A stretch of 64,000 bases of DNA from Pseudomonas sp. Bout1 (lineage in GTDB: Bacteria > Pseudomonadota > Gammaproteobacteria > Pseudomonadales > Pseudomonadaceae): NCBI RefSeq assembly GCF_034314165.1, contig NZ_JAVIWK010000001.1:1875001-1939000 (forward strand). The letters run 5' to 3'. The notes under the pieces were generated by a model. It made no database searches. It had not been told where the DNA came from and saw only the letters and a list, made by a program, of their open reading frames with translations. The position numbers were made by a program, and so were the translations under genes. How positions within the stretch are numbered: position 1 is the first letter of the stretch; each line of letters starts with the position of its first letter. Below are positions 15,771 to 23,068 of this stretch, in pieces.

Positions 15771-15804
15771 TTTGTCGTGGAGGGGGCAACCGCCGTTGGC
15801 TACC
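15764..15804 (-). promoter_or_regulatory. NasT (ANTAR) binding hairpins in the narK leader
   Basis: Minus strand: a seven-pair stem GGTAGCC/GGTTGCC (two G-U pairs) closes the hexaloop AACGGC (15804-15785); seven bases later CGAC/GTCG closes the hexaloop AAAGAC (15777-15764). Both loops have A at position 1 and G at position 4. The second hairpin and the terminator are mutually exclusive. Confidence 0.82.
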
Positions 15805-15818
15805 TGTGGGGATTCTTT

Positions 15819-15834
15819 AGCAAGAGGTGGGCCA
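15819..15834 (-). promoter_or_regulatory. sigma-54 (-24/-12) promoter of narK
   Basis: Minus-strand TGGCCCACCTCTTGCT has GG and GC ten bases apart and a perfect TTGCT -12 element. Predicted start near 15808, four bases before the first leader hairpin. Confidence 0.83.
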
Positions 15835-15864
15835 ACAAGGGGGGGCGTTGTGGTGTGGTGTACA

Positions 15865-16615
15865 TATCCGTTGCTGCGGTAACGGCTGCTTATGGTTCCG
15901 CTCTTACAGCGGGTCACTTTTGGCAAACGCCCCAAAAGTAACCAAAAGGTCTTTGCCCCACCACTCGGTGCCTCGCTTAGGCTCGGCATGCCCGCAATCA
16001 GACCCGTCTCCGCGGGCCGCCGCGACGGCCCGTCCCTGGCCCGTCGCGGCTAAATCGGCATCCTTGCCGATTTACCCGCTCCACCGTGCCTGCTTGCGGC
16101 CATCGTGGTTGACGGGGCCCGCAGATCAAGGTCAACAGCAAGAGCACGGCGGCCTGAAAGCCGACCTGAGTGTTAAAAGCAAAAGCAAGGCGTAGGAGCT
16201 GGCTTGCCGGCGATGCAGGCAACTCGGTTTTTTCAGATACATCGAGGTGATGCCATCGCCGGCAAGCCAGCTCCTACGGGGGTGTTCGCTGTTGATTTGG
16301 CTTTTAACACTCAAGCCGGCCTGTAGGCCGCTGTGTTCTTGATCTTGCTTGTGATCTTGATCTGACTGCCCCATTCAGCCCGAGGCCGAACGCAGGGATT
16401 GAGGAGCGGGTAAACCGGCAGGACGCCGGTTTAGCCGCGACGGGCCAGGGACGGGCCGTCGCGGCGGCCCGCGGAGCAATGCCTTCGTTCGGGCACACCG
16501 AGCCTAGGCGAGGTGCCGACAGGCGGGGCAGAGCGTTTTGGTTACTTTTGCGCTTTTCAAAAGTGACCCGCTGTAAGAGCGGAACCATAAGTAGCCGTTA
16601 CCTAAATAACGGATA
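15865..16615. repeat. 751-bp nested palindromic element between narK and nasT
   Basis: The two ends are long inverted copies: roughly 15865-16192 and 16277-16615 match as reverse complements over about 330 bases, with long exact blocks (for example the stretch around GCGACGGCCCGTCCCTGGCC at 16023-16042 and its copy near 16439-16460). A separate REP pair (16192-16277) forms the centre. Each arm also contains its own small hairpins. Open frames inside it look like by-products of the repeat. Similar long intergenic repeats are common in P. fluorescens-group genomes; no transposase is present. Confidence 0.85.
16192..16277. repeat. REP pair (REPIN) at the centre of the long palindrome
   Basis: GTAGGAGCTGGCTTGCCGGC at the left is mirrored by GCCGGCAAGCCAGCTCCTAC at the right, enclosing about 46 bases. 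Confidence 0.85.
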
Positions 16616-16633
16616 CACCCCCCGGCCCACCCC

Positions 16634-17209
16634 TCACCCCAACAACTCACTCATGGCAATAATCTGCTCCGCCACCTGAATCAGCTTCTGCTGCCGACTC
16701 ATCGCCTGACGCCGCATCAGCGTGTAGGCGTCTTCCTCGTTACACCCCTTCATTTTCATCAACAGCCCCTTGGCCGTCTCAATCCGCTTACGCTCCGCCA
16801 ACTGCTGATCCCGCGCCTGCAACTGCGCGCGCATCGCCTGGTCACTCTCAAACCGTGCCATCGCCACATCCAGAATCGGCTGCAACCGCTGCGCCTGAAT
16901 CCCCTCGACAATGTACGCACTGACCCCCGACTTGATCGCCTGACGCATCACCCCCGGATCATGCTCATCGGTAAACATCACAATCGGTCGCGGCTGGTCG
17001 CGGCTGACCAGTACCACTTGCTCCATCACATCGCGCCCCGGCGACTCGGTGTCGATCAAAATCACATCCGGACGCACCGCTTCGACCCGCGCCGGCAGGT
17101 CGATCGTCAACCCCGACTCATCAATCACTTCAAACCCGGCCTCGGTCAACGCAGCCTTGAGCCGCCCCACCTTGCGCGGCGTGTCATTGATCAACAGGAT
17201 TCGCAACAT
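16634..17209 (-). CDS. nasT: NasT, ANTAR-domain nitrate antiterminator
   Basis: A 191-residue RNA-binding regulator. Residues 1-120 form a response-regulator-like receiver (LRILLINDTP start, VILIDTESP with the central aspartate, IVMFTDEHD, SAYIVEGIQ). Residues about 130-187 are the ANTAR domain (ERKRIETAKGLLMKMKGCNEEDAYTLMRRQAMSRQ). In Azotobacter and Pseudomonas NasT binds paired hexaloop hairpins in leader RNAs and prevents termination of nitrate genes; NasS holds it inactive unless nitrate is bound. Three matching leaders occur in this window (nirB, narK, nasS). It starts 12 bases after nasS, with GGAGGA as ribosome site, so both are made from one transcript. Confidence 0.96.
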   Translation of the reverse strand: MLRILLINDTPRKVGRLKAALTEAGFEVIDESGLTIDLPARVEAVRPDVILIDTESPGRDVMEQVVLVSRDQPRPIVMFTDEHDPGVMRQAIKSGVSAYIVEGIQAQRLQPILDVAMARFESDQAMRAQLQARDQQLAERKRIETAKGLLMKMKGCNEEDAYTLMRRQAMSRQQKLIQVAEQIIAMSELLG

Positions 17210-17221
17210 AATGTCCTCCTG

Positions 17222-18421
17222 TCAGCGCAAGGCTTGGCGGCTGGCAACGTCTGCCATGGCGTGCAGGCGAAAGCTGCGGGCATACCCGGCCGGGTCCGAG
17301 CCATCCCAGACCTTGCCGTCGATCAACTGGCTGCTGCGCATCGCCTCGCCACCGGCAGGTACACCCACGGCACTGGCCGCCTGGCGATAGATGTCCAGTT
17401 GTTGCACACGCCGGGCGACGCCGAGGTAATCCGGGTCTTCGCGCAGCAGGCCCCAGCGGCGGAACTGGGTCATAAACCACATGCCATCAGACAGGTACGG
17501 CAAGTTGACCTCGCCGTTGCCAAAAAAACGCAGTGCGTGGGGATCTTGCCAGTGGTTGCCCAGGCCGTCGTCATAGTTACCCAGCAGGCGTGGCTCGATG
17601 CAATCAAGGGGGGCGTCGAGGTATTGCGGGGCGCTCAGTAGTTGCGCGGTGGAGCGGCGGTTTTCTGTGCTTTCCTCGATGAACCGGCTGGCCTGCAGGA
17701 TCGCCATCACCAGCACCCGAGCCGTATTGGGGTATTGCTCGACAAACGCCTGCGTGCAGCCGAGGACTTTTTCCGGGTGATCCGGCCAGAGCGCCTGGGT
17801 CGTGGCCAGGGTGAACCCCTGGTTTTGCTTCACTGCACTGGCGCACCAAGGCTCCCCCACACAAAACCCGTCGATACGGTTGGCTTGCAGGTGCGCAACC
17901 ATTTGCGGCGGTGGCACCACCACGCTGTCCACATCCTGCAACGGGTGAATGCCTTGGCTGGCCAGCCAGTAATACAACCACATGGCGTGGGTGCCCGTGG
18001 GAAAGGTCTGGGCGAAGGTGAGTTTTGTTCGGCTTTGGTGCACGTGGCGATCCAGTGCTTCAGGACTGGTCACCCCCAACTGTTGCAGGCCACGGGAAAG
18101 GTTGATGCTCTGCCCGTTCTGGTTCAGGCCCATCAGCACGGCCATGTCGGTGGCCGCCACGCCGCCAATGCCCAGGTGCACGGCATAGATCAGGCCGTAC
18201 AGGCTGTGGGCGGCATCCAATTCGCCGCTGACCAGGTTGTCCCGCAGGCTGGCCCACGAGGACTGACGTTTGAGGTTCAACGTCAGCCCATAGGGCTGCG
18301 CGAAGCCCTGGGTGGCGGCGACCACCACCGAGGCGCAATCGCTCAGGGCCATGAAACCAAGGTTGAGGCTGCTCTTTTCCGGGGCATCGCTGCCGTTGAC
18401 CCACGCCAGGGGTTCACTCAT
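17222..18421 (-). CDS. nasS: NasS, nitrate-binding sensor partner of NasT
   Basis: A 399-residue protein of the NrtA/CmpA substrate-binding family, but without a signal peptide or lipobox, so cytosolic: it begins MSEPLAWVNGSDAPEKSSLNLGFMALSDCASVVVA. Family segments for nitrate/nitrite binding follow (AHSLYGLIYAVHLGIGG, NGQSINLS, FCVGEPWCA). It acts as a sensor that binds NasT and lets it go when nitrate is present. The frame is open 47 codons further upstream, but those codons would translate through the leader terminator, so ATG 18421 was chosen (AAAGGTG upstream). Gene order nasS-nasT and the 12-base gap support a co-regulated pair. Confidence 0.94.
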   Translation of the reverse strand: MSEPLAWVNGSDAPEKSSLNLGFMALSDCASVVVAATQGFAQPYGLTLNLKRQSSWASLRDNLVSGELDAAHSLYGLIYAVHLGIGGVAATDMAVLMGLNQNGQSINLSRGLQQLGVTSPEALDRHVHQSRTKLTFAQTFPTGTHAMWLYYWLASQGIHPLQDVDSVVVPPPQMVAHLQANRIDGFCVGEPWCASAVKQNQGFTLATTQALWPDHPEKVLGCTQAFVEQYPNTARVLVMAILQASRFIEESTENRRSTAQLLSAPQYLDAPLDCIEPRLLGNYDDGLGNHWQDPHALRFFGNGEVNLPYLSDGMWFMTQFRRWGLLREDPDYLGVARRVQQLDIYRQAASAVGVPAGGEAMRSSQLIDGKVWDGSDPAGYARSFRLHAMADVASRQALR

Positions 18422-18437
18422 CACTGCGCACCTTTCA

Positions 18438-18480
18438 TAAAAAAACGCCGTTCCGCCGGGCCACTCGTCGGGTGGCCCGG
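18438..18480 (-). terminator. leader terminator of nasS-nasT
   Basis: Minus strand: CCGGGCCAC pairs exactly with GTGGCCCGG across CCGACGA; the stem can extend (CGTT/AACG, ACG/CGT) and is followed by GGCG and seven T, 17 bases before the nasS start. Confidence 0.88.
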
Positions 18481-18484
18481 AGGT

Positions 18485-18529
18485 AACGACGTCGTTGTCC
18501 TTGAACCCGTACCGCCGCTGGCGCGGGTT
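18485..18529 (-). promoter_or_regulatory. NasT (ANTAR) binding hairpins in the nasS leader
   Basis: Minus strand: AACCCGCGCC pairs with GGTACGGGTT (one mismatch, one G-U) around the hexaloop AGCGGC (18529-18504); one base later AAGGAC pairs with GTCGTT (one mismatch) around the hexaloop AACGAC (18502-18485). Both loops keep A1 and G4. The 3' arm of the second hairpin is part of the extended terminator stem. Confidence 0.78.
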
Positions 18530-18545
18530 GCGATAAGCAAGGCAA

Positions 18546-18561
18546 AGCAAGGCACATGCCA
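18546..18561 (-). promoter_or_regulatory. sigma-54 (-24/-12) promoter of nasS-nasT
   Basis: Minus-strand TGGCATGTGCCTTGCT keeps GG and GC ten bases apart, the G after the -24 block and a perfect TTGCT. Predicted start near 18535, six bases before the first leader hairpin. Confidence 0.85.
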
Positions 18562-18658
18562 CGGGCCGGTAAAAGGCAGCGGGCCGTCAGCTTCCCATCA
18601 GGATTGAAACGGGCTTGCCTCGCAGTATGGCCGCTCCTTGATCCCGGGCAGTGTGTGC

Positions 18659-20122
18659 ATGTTGGTCAATCGCCGCCGTTTTGCGACTGTGTTTTTCTGG
18701 CTGTTGATGCTGGGCAGTTCCTGCGTGCTCGCACAGCCGTACCAGGCCCATGATGAAAGCCTGCACACCTTTTTTACCGCGCTTTCCTTGCCGTTGGGGC
18801 AGCCGATCGTCGTCAGCCAGGCAGCGGCGCGCAAGCGCATCAGCGGAGCGTTCGACTTCGATTCCGCCCAACCGCTGCTGGAATCGGTCGCCGGGCAACA
18901 CGGCTTGATCTGGTACAGCGACGGGCAAGTGCTTTACCTCTATGACGCCGACGAGGCGAAAAGCTCGGTGGTGACCCTGCGGCACATTTCGGTCGATACC
19001 TTGCGCGGGTTCATGCGCCGCTCGGGGCTGGACGAGGCGCGCTATCCGCTACGGGCAAGCGGGGCGCGGGTGTTCTATGTGTCCGGGCCACCGAACTATG
19101 TCGACCACGTGCTGCGCCTGGCCCAACTGATGGACCGCCAGCGTGCGGAACTGCGCATGGGGTCGCAGCGGATCGGCGTGGTGCAGGTACTCAACACCCA
19201 CGTTGCCGACCGCGAGTACTACATGGGCGACAGAACCGTCACCGTACCGGGCATGGCCTCAATGATTGAAAAACTGCTGGCCGTCGAGCAGCAGGGTGCA
19301 TCTGCGCGGCCACCCGGATTACTGGCGGACAAGACACTTTCGGTGCTGGCATACCCGGACACCAACAGTTTGTTGATCAAGGGGAAGCCTGCGCAGGTGA
19401 GCTTTATCCAACAACTGGTGGCGGAACTGGATGTGCCGAAGCGCGCGGTGGAGGTTTCGTTGTGGCTGGTGGATGTGGATCGTGACGAACTCAAGAAGCT
19501 GGGCGCGGCGCTGCATAAAGGGGTTGGCCAGCCTACTGCAACCCGCGTCATGGCGCCTTTCGAGGACGACGTGTTCATGAAGCGGATCACCGCACTGGAG
19601 CAACGCAGGCGAGCGAAGGTCACGGTGCTGCCGGTGATTCTTGCCCAAGAGAATGTGCCGGCGGTTTTCAACGACAACCAGACGCTCTATTTGCCCAGGC
19701 CGGGTGAAGACGGTGATGAGTGGCAACCGGTGGTCTACGGCACACAGGTCAGTGTGCTGGCGCGCTTCGCCGAGGCGAATGACATCGAGATGCAGCTCAC
19801 CGTCGAGGATGGCCGCCAGGTGGGCAAGGCGGGCAGTCGCGACAAACGCTTGGCGGCGATAGAACACATGGGGATCAATACGGTGGTGCGTGTGGCTCCT
19901 GGCAGGCGGCTGCTGGTGGGGGATTTTCAGCGTGATTCCGTAGCGGCCTTGTCTGGTCGCTACCACGGGCCCATGGCCAATAGCGTGCGGTTGTTTGTGA
20001 TTCAGGCGACGGCCGTGGGGTATGCCTTGCATACAGGTGCGGGGCCGGGCCAGGCACCGCCGTTGACACCCTCCCAGCATGAGCGGGTGAAACGAGCATT
20101 TAGCCGCGTGCCTGAGGGGTAA
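18659..20122 (+). CDS. InvG-like type III secretion secretin (SctC), shortened C-terminus
   Basis: A 487-residue outer-membrane secretin of the SPI-1 (InvG) branch of type III secretion. A signal peptide covers residues 1-27 (ending VLAQ). N-domains follow: ESLHTFFTALSLPLGQPIVVSQAAARKRISG, then GLIWYSDGQVLYLYDADE, RSGLDEARYPLR and FYVSGPPNYVDHV, all close to InvG as I recall it. The secretin core includes VEVSLWLVDVDRDEL and ILAQENVPAVFNDNQT. After GRRLLVGDFQRDS the usual secretin signature (IPxLGxLPxxGxLF) is absent: the chain goes straight to SVRLFVIQA, about 17 residues short. ATG 18659 was chosen over a TTG 21 bases earlier. No other secretion-ring gene is adjacent, so pore function is doubtful. 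Confidence 0.85.
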   Translation: MLVNRRRFATVFFWLLMLGSSCVLAQPYQAHDESLHTFFTALSLPLGQPIVVSQAAARKRISGAFDFDSAQPLLESVAGQHGLIWYSDGQVLYLYDADEAKSSVVTLRHISVDTLRGFMRRSGLDEARYPLRASGARVFYVSGPPNYVDHVLRLAQLMDRQRAELRMGSQRIGVVQVLNTHVADREYYMGDRTVTVPGMASMIEKLLAVEQQGASARPPGLLADKTLSVLAYPDTNSLLIKGKPAQVSFIQQLVAELDVPKRAVEVSLWLVDVDRDELKKLGAALHKGVGQPTATRVMAPFEDDVFMKRITALEQRRRAKVTVLPVILAQENVPAVFNDNQTLYLPRPGEDGDEWQPVVYGTQVSVLARFAEANDIEMQLTVEDGRQVGKAGSRDKRLAAIEHMGINTVVRVAPGRRLLVGDFQRDSVAALSGRYHGPMANSVRLFVIQATAVGYALHTGAGPGQAPPLTPSQHERVKRAFSRVPEG

Positions 20123-20254
20123 ACATATTGAAAAGTCCTACGTAACCAGTCCGAAAAAAACCGTGCCTGTGGGCTTTTGCCTCTCCTATACAGCGGATGA
20201 GCTTTTTATAGTCGCACTCTTTTTTGGAATACCAGTAGTGGAAATGAGGTACGA

Positions 20255-20632
20255 ATGGCCGTGGTGATTGATGGGGTACTGGCTGCCCCCATGGTCTTTG
20301 ATCGTTGGACGTTGCACGGCGACGGCAGGTTGACCGGCGAAGGCTGCGACCTGCAGCTACCGCCCAAGGAGTCGCAAGTGCTACGCCTGTTGCTGGCCTC
20401 GGCCGGTGTGCTGGTGACCAAGGACCACTTGTTGGAACAGGCATGGCCCCATAACGAGGCCACGGAGGAGTCCCTGACCCGTTGCATCTGTTCATTACGC
20501 AAATATTTGAAGGGCGGCAGGGCGTTGATCAAAACGGTATACGGCAAAGGGTACCGCGTGACCTGTGCGGTCAAGGTGACGAGCCTCACGGCGAACCCTG
20601 TCTGTACCACCTGCGGCCGGGCGCAGGCATGA
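20255..20632 (+). CDS. HilA-like winged-helix DNA-binding protein
   Basis: A 125-residue protein that is almost only an OmpR/ToxR-type winged helix (residues about 13-103). It resembles the DNA-binding end of HilA, the SPI-1 activator: PPKESQVLRLLLASAGVLVTK, then EESLTRCICSLRKYLKG and IKTVYGKGYRVT. HilA itself is near 550 residues with a large TPR-containing C-terminal region, which is missing here; the tail has a CTTC cysteine pair instead. There is no receiver domain or membrane helix. It follows the secretin by 132 bases and overlaps the next gene by four (ATGA). Control of the neighbouring secretion genes is inference from context. Confidence 0.82.
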   Translation: MAVVIDGVLAAPMVFDRWTLHGDGRLTGEGCDLQLPPKESQVLRLLLASAGVLVTKDHLLEQAWPHNEATEESLTRCICSLRKYLKGGRALIKTVYGKGYRVTCAVKVTSLTANPVCTTCGRAQA

Positions 20633-21090
20633 AAGGCACCTGGCCCAAGGCCTTGCTGCTGCTCGTGATCGGCGCTGGCAGTGAAGCCCGGGCGTATTGC
20701 TGGGCAGAGGCCGCCAACCGGTATGGCATTGAGCCGGAGCTGCTGCAGGCCATTGCTGCGGTGGAGTCGGGTTATCGCGCCGAGGCCATGAATCACGCCA
20801 ACAACAACGGCACCCGTGATATCGGGCTGATGCAGATCAACAGCATTCACCTGCCACGCCTGCTCAAGAAGGGCATCACCGAACAACGCTTGCTGGATGA
20901 GCCTTGCCTGTCCGTGGAGGTGGGGGCATCGATCCTTGCCGACTTTGTCAAACAGTTCGGCTACAACTGGACGGCGATCGGCTCCTACAATGTGGGCGGC
21001 GGGCCCGGGCCGCGGCGTGAAGAACTACGCCTTCGCTACGCGCAAAAAATTTGGGTCCGCTACGAAGAACTGATGGTGCACCGCAACTGA
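20629..21090 (+). CDS. IagB/IpgF-like lytic transglycosylase
   Basis: A 153-residue periplasmic muramidase of the small type III secretion-associated group (IagB, IpgF, EtgA). Signal peptide at residues 1-22 (ending EARA). The SLT motifs are complete: catalytic glutamate in AAVESGYR (Glu near residue 43), GLMQIN near 67, and YNVGGGPG near 121. It also has the conserved Cys after the signal (YCW) and a second in PCLSVE, matching the disulfide of IagB-type enzymes. Such enzymes cut peptidoglycan to let a secretion needle through. In Salmonella iagB lies beside hilA, and the same pairing is seen here with overlapping codons. Confidence 0.88.
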   Translation: MKGTWPKALLLLVIGAGSEARAYCWAEAANRYGIEPELLQAIAAVESGYRAEAMNHANNNGTRDIGLMQINSIHLPRLLKKGITEQRLLDEPCLSVEVGASILADFVKQFGYNWTAIGSYNVGGGPGPRREELRLRYAQKIWVRYEELMVHRN

Positions 21091-21176
21091 CGATTGGACG
21101 GCACGCCTCGCATGCAGCCCTTTACCCCGGCTATAATCGCCGCCACCTTTCGCCGCCATCCGAGTCAAGCCCGCCC

Positions 21177-22202
21177 ATGTATACCCTGGCCCGCCAGCTG
21201 TTGTTCAAACTCTCTCCGGAAACCTCCCACGACCTGTCCCTGGATTTGATCGGTGCCGGTGGCCGCCTGGGGCTCAATGGTCTGGTGTGCAAGGCCCCGG
21301 CTAAAGTGCCGGTGTCGGTGATGGGGCTCGACTTCCCCAACCCGGTAGGCCTGGCAGCCGGCCTGGACAAGAACGGTGCGGCCATCGACGGTTTTGCGCA
21401 GTTGGGTTTTGGCTTTGTCGAAATTGGCACCGTGACCCCGCGGCCGCAGCCGGGCAACCCCAAGCCGCGCATTTTCCGCTTGCCGGAAGCCGAGGCGATC
21501 ATCAATCGCATGGGCTTCAACAACCTGGGGGTGGATAACTTGCTGTCGCGGGTTCAGGCGGCCAAGTACAAAGGCATCCTGGGGATCAACATCGGCAAGA
21601 ACTTCGACACGCCGGTGGAGCGTGCCGTGGATGACTACCTGATTTGCCTGGACAAGGTCTACGCCCACGCCAGCTATGTCACGGTTAACGTCAGCTCGCC
21701 GAACACCCCGGGCCTGCGCAGCCTGCAGTTTGGCGACTCACTCAAGCAGTTGCTTGAAGCCTTGCGCCAGCGCCAGGAAGACCTGGCTGTGCGTCACGGC
21801 AAGCGTGTGCCCTTGGCAATCAAGATTGCCCCGGACATGAGCGACGAAGAAACCGTGCTGGTGGCCCAGGCCCTGATGGATTCGGGCATGGATGCAGTGA
21901 TTGCCACCAACACCACCTTAAGCCGTGTTGGTGTCGAAGGCCTGGCCTTTGGTGACGAGGCGGGCGGCCTGTCCGGTGCGCCAGTGCGTGACCAGAGCAC
22001 CCACATCGTCAAGGTGCTGGCCGCCGAGTTGGCAGGGCGTTTACCGATCATTGCGGTGGGCGGCATCACCGAAGGCAAGCACGCAGCCGAGAAAATTGCC
22101 GCCGGCGCGAGCCTGGTGCAGTTGTATTCCGGCTTTATCTACAAGGGCCCGGCGTTGATTCGCCAGGCGGTGGATGCGATCGCGGCGTTGCCACGAGTCT
22201 GA
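21177..22202 (+). CDS. pyrD: dihydroorotate dehydrogenase (quinone), class 2
   Basis: A 341-residue FMN enzyme on the inner face of the cytoplasmic membrane, oxidising dihydroorotate to orotate with ubiquinone in pyrimidine synthesis. The N-terminal amphipathic helix ([22 protein letters not shown]) is the class 2 quinone/membrane site. FMN and substrate motifs follow: [40 protein letters not shown], and [12 protein letters not shown] with the catalytic serine of class 2 enzymes. GGI and [11 protein letters not shown] close the barrel. The long upstream frame is ignored because it overlaps the transglycosylase; ATG 21177 fits the family. A likely -10 box (TATAAT) lies at 21132-21137. Confidence 0.97.
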   Translation: MYTLARQLLFKLSPETSHDLSLDLIGAGGRLGLNGLVCKAPAKVPVSVMGLDFPNPVGLAAGLDKNGAAIDGFAQLGFGFVEIGTVTPRPQPGNPKPRIFRLPEAEAIINRMGFNNLGVDNLLSRVQAAKYKGILGINIGKNFDTPVERAVDDYLICLDKVYAHASYVTVNVSSPNTPGLRSLQFGDSLKQLLEALRQRQEDLAVRHGKRVPLAIKIAPDMSDEETVLVAQALMDSGMDAVIATNTTLSRVGVEGLAFGDEAGGLSGAPVRDQSTHIVKVLAAELAGRLPIIAVGGITEGKHAAEKIAAGASLVQLYSGFIYKGPALIRQAVDAIAALPRV

Positions 22203-22213
22203 CAGCAGGCAAT

Positions 22214-22237
22214 AAAAAGGGCTCCTTGAAGGAGCCC
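22214..22237 (-). terminator. rmf terminator (minus-strand reading)
   Basis: GGGCTCC and GGAGCCC pair across a 5-base loop; on the minus strand the stem is followed by TTTTTATT, so it ends the rmf transcript and faces the end of pyrD. Confidence 0.8.
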
Positions 22238-22322
22238 CTGGGCCGAAGCCCGCCGCCCGGATGGGGCGTGCGTGGTTAAGTGGTTGCGTATTCGTGCTGA
22301 TGTCGGAATTAAATGCCCTTGA

Positions 22323-22538
22323 TTAGCCGACGGCGTGAAGTTCGTTGAGTCTGTGGATTCCCGCAGTGCCAGTCATACCGTCCCAGTTGTCGCCGCGTCC
22401 TTCTCGCCAGCCGTTGATCCAGGCTTGGCGTACCGACGGTAGAGTAAATGGGCAAAGCTCACGGGATTTGCCATGAACGCCATATTGATATCCGCGTAAA
22501 AATGCTCTTTCCAACGGATCACGCTTAAGTCTTCTCAT
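22323..22538 (-). CDS. rmf: ribosome modulation factor
   Basis: A 71-residue basic protein that binds the 30S ribosome near the anti-Shine-Dalgarno region in stationary phase and drives dimerisation to inactive 100S particles. The family core is clear: MRRLKRDPLERAFLRGYQYGVHGKSRELCPF and RQAWINGWREGRGD. It is encoded opposite pyrD and rlmL, the normal Pseudomonas arrangement. A GTGAGGG ribosome site precedes the ATG. An approximately 85-base 3' untranslated tail runs to the terminator at 22214-22237. Confidence 0.97.
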   Translation of the reverse strand: MRRLKRDPLERAFLRGYQYGVHGKSRELCPFTLPSVRQAWINGWREGRGDNWDGMTGTAGIHRLNELHAVG

Positions 22539-23068
22539 AGGGTGTTTCCCTCACTTGTTGACTGTCTTGATATCCTTCGGCCCCGTCTGGGGTCGGGCAG
22601 AGTTTTTCTGCCGTTGGTGCGCTCGCTGCCGGCGTGGCGAGCACTGTGTCGGCGTCGTTACGGCGCCAACCTGTGTTGAGTTCTAACCAATAGGTCACAT
22701 GGATTCAATGATCGTTTTGTCATAAGCACGTAACGATAATGATGCTATAGCCATAAGCTGGCATGGCTTTTCGCCCCTTTTATTGGGCAAACCCAGCTAT
22801 GATGTGCGCTTCAAAGAGGATGGGTTTAATCCTTTAGTGAGAATGCCCTCCCGTTGCAGTCGGTTATTATTCGACGAAGGGTCAGAATATTTCTTTTTGT
22901 TGCATCAAATACTTGAACTGCCCCGCCAATAAAGGCCTATAGGCCTGTATCCGGGGTGGAACGGCACATTCGTGCCACACGAGCGTTCTTCAAGAAAAGC
23001 GCTTGATTGAAAACCGAACGCGCGATGCGTCGCCCGTTCACTTATTGCTGAATAAGCCTGGATTACCC
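22539..23068. other. 530-bp intergenic region between rmf and rlmL
   Basis: It holds the divergent promoter regions of rmf and rlmL and is more AT-rich than its surroundings. A perfect 14-base palindrome AGGCCTATAGGCCT lies at 22933-22946, and TTGAAC about 19 bases before TATAGG could be a poor sigma-70 promoter for rlmL. I see no convincing gene or known RNA here. Confidence 0.5.

Noticed and set aside
15827..16195. Open frame of 122 codons on the plus strand between narK and nasT
   Set aside because: It lies wholly within the narK regulatory region and the left arm of the long palindrome; its composition follows the repeat and no domain or ribosome site is seen.
16304..16588. Open frame of 94 codons on the minus strand (begins MVPLLQRVTFEKRKSNQ)
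   Set aside because: It is the right arm of the same palindrome. Similar frames are annotated in many fluorescent pseudomonads only because the repeat is frequent.
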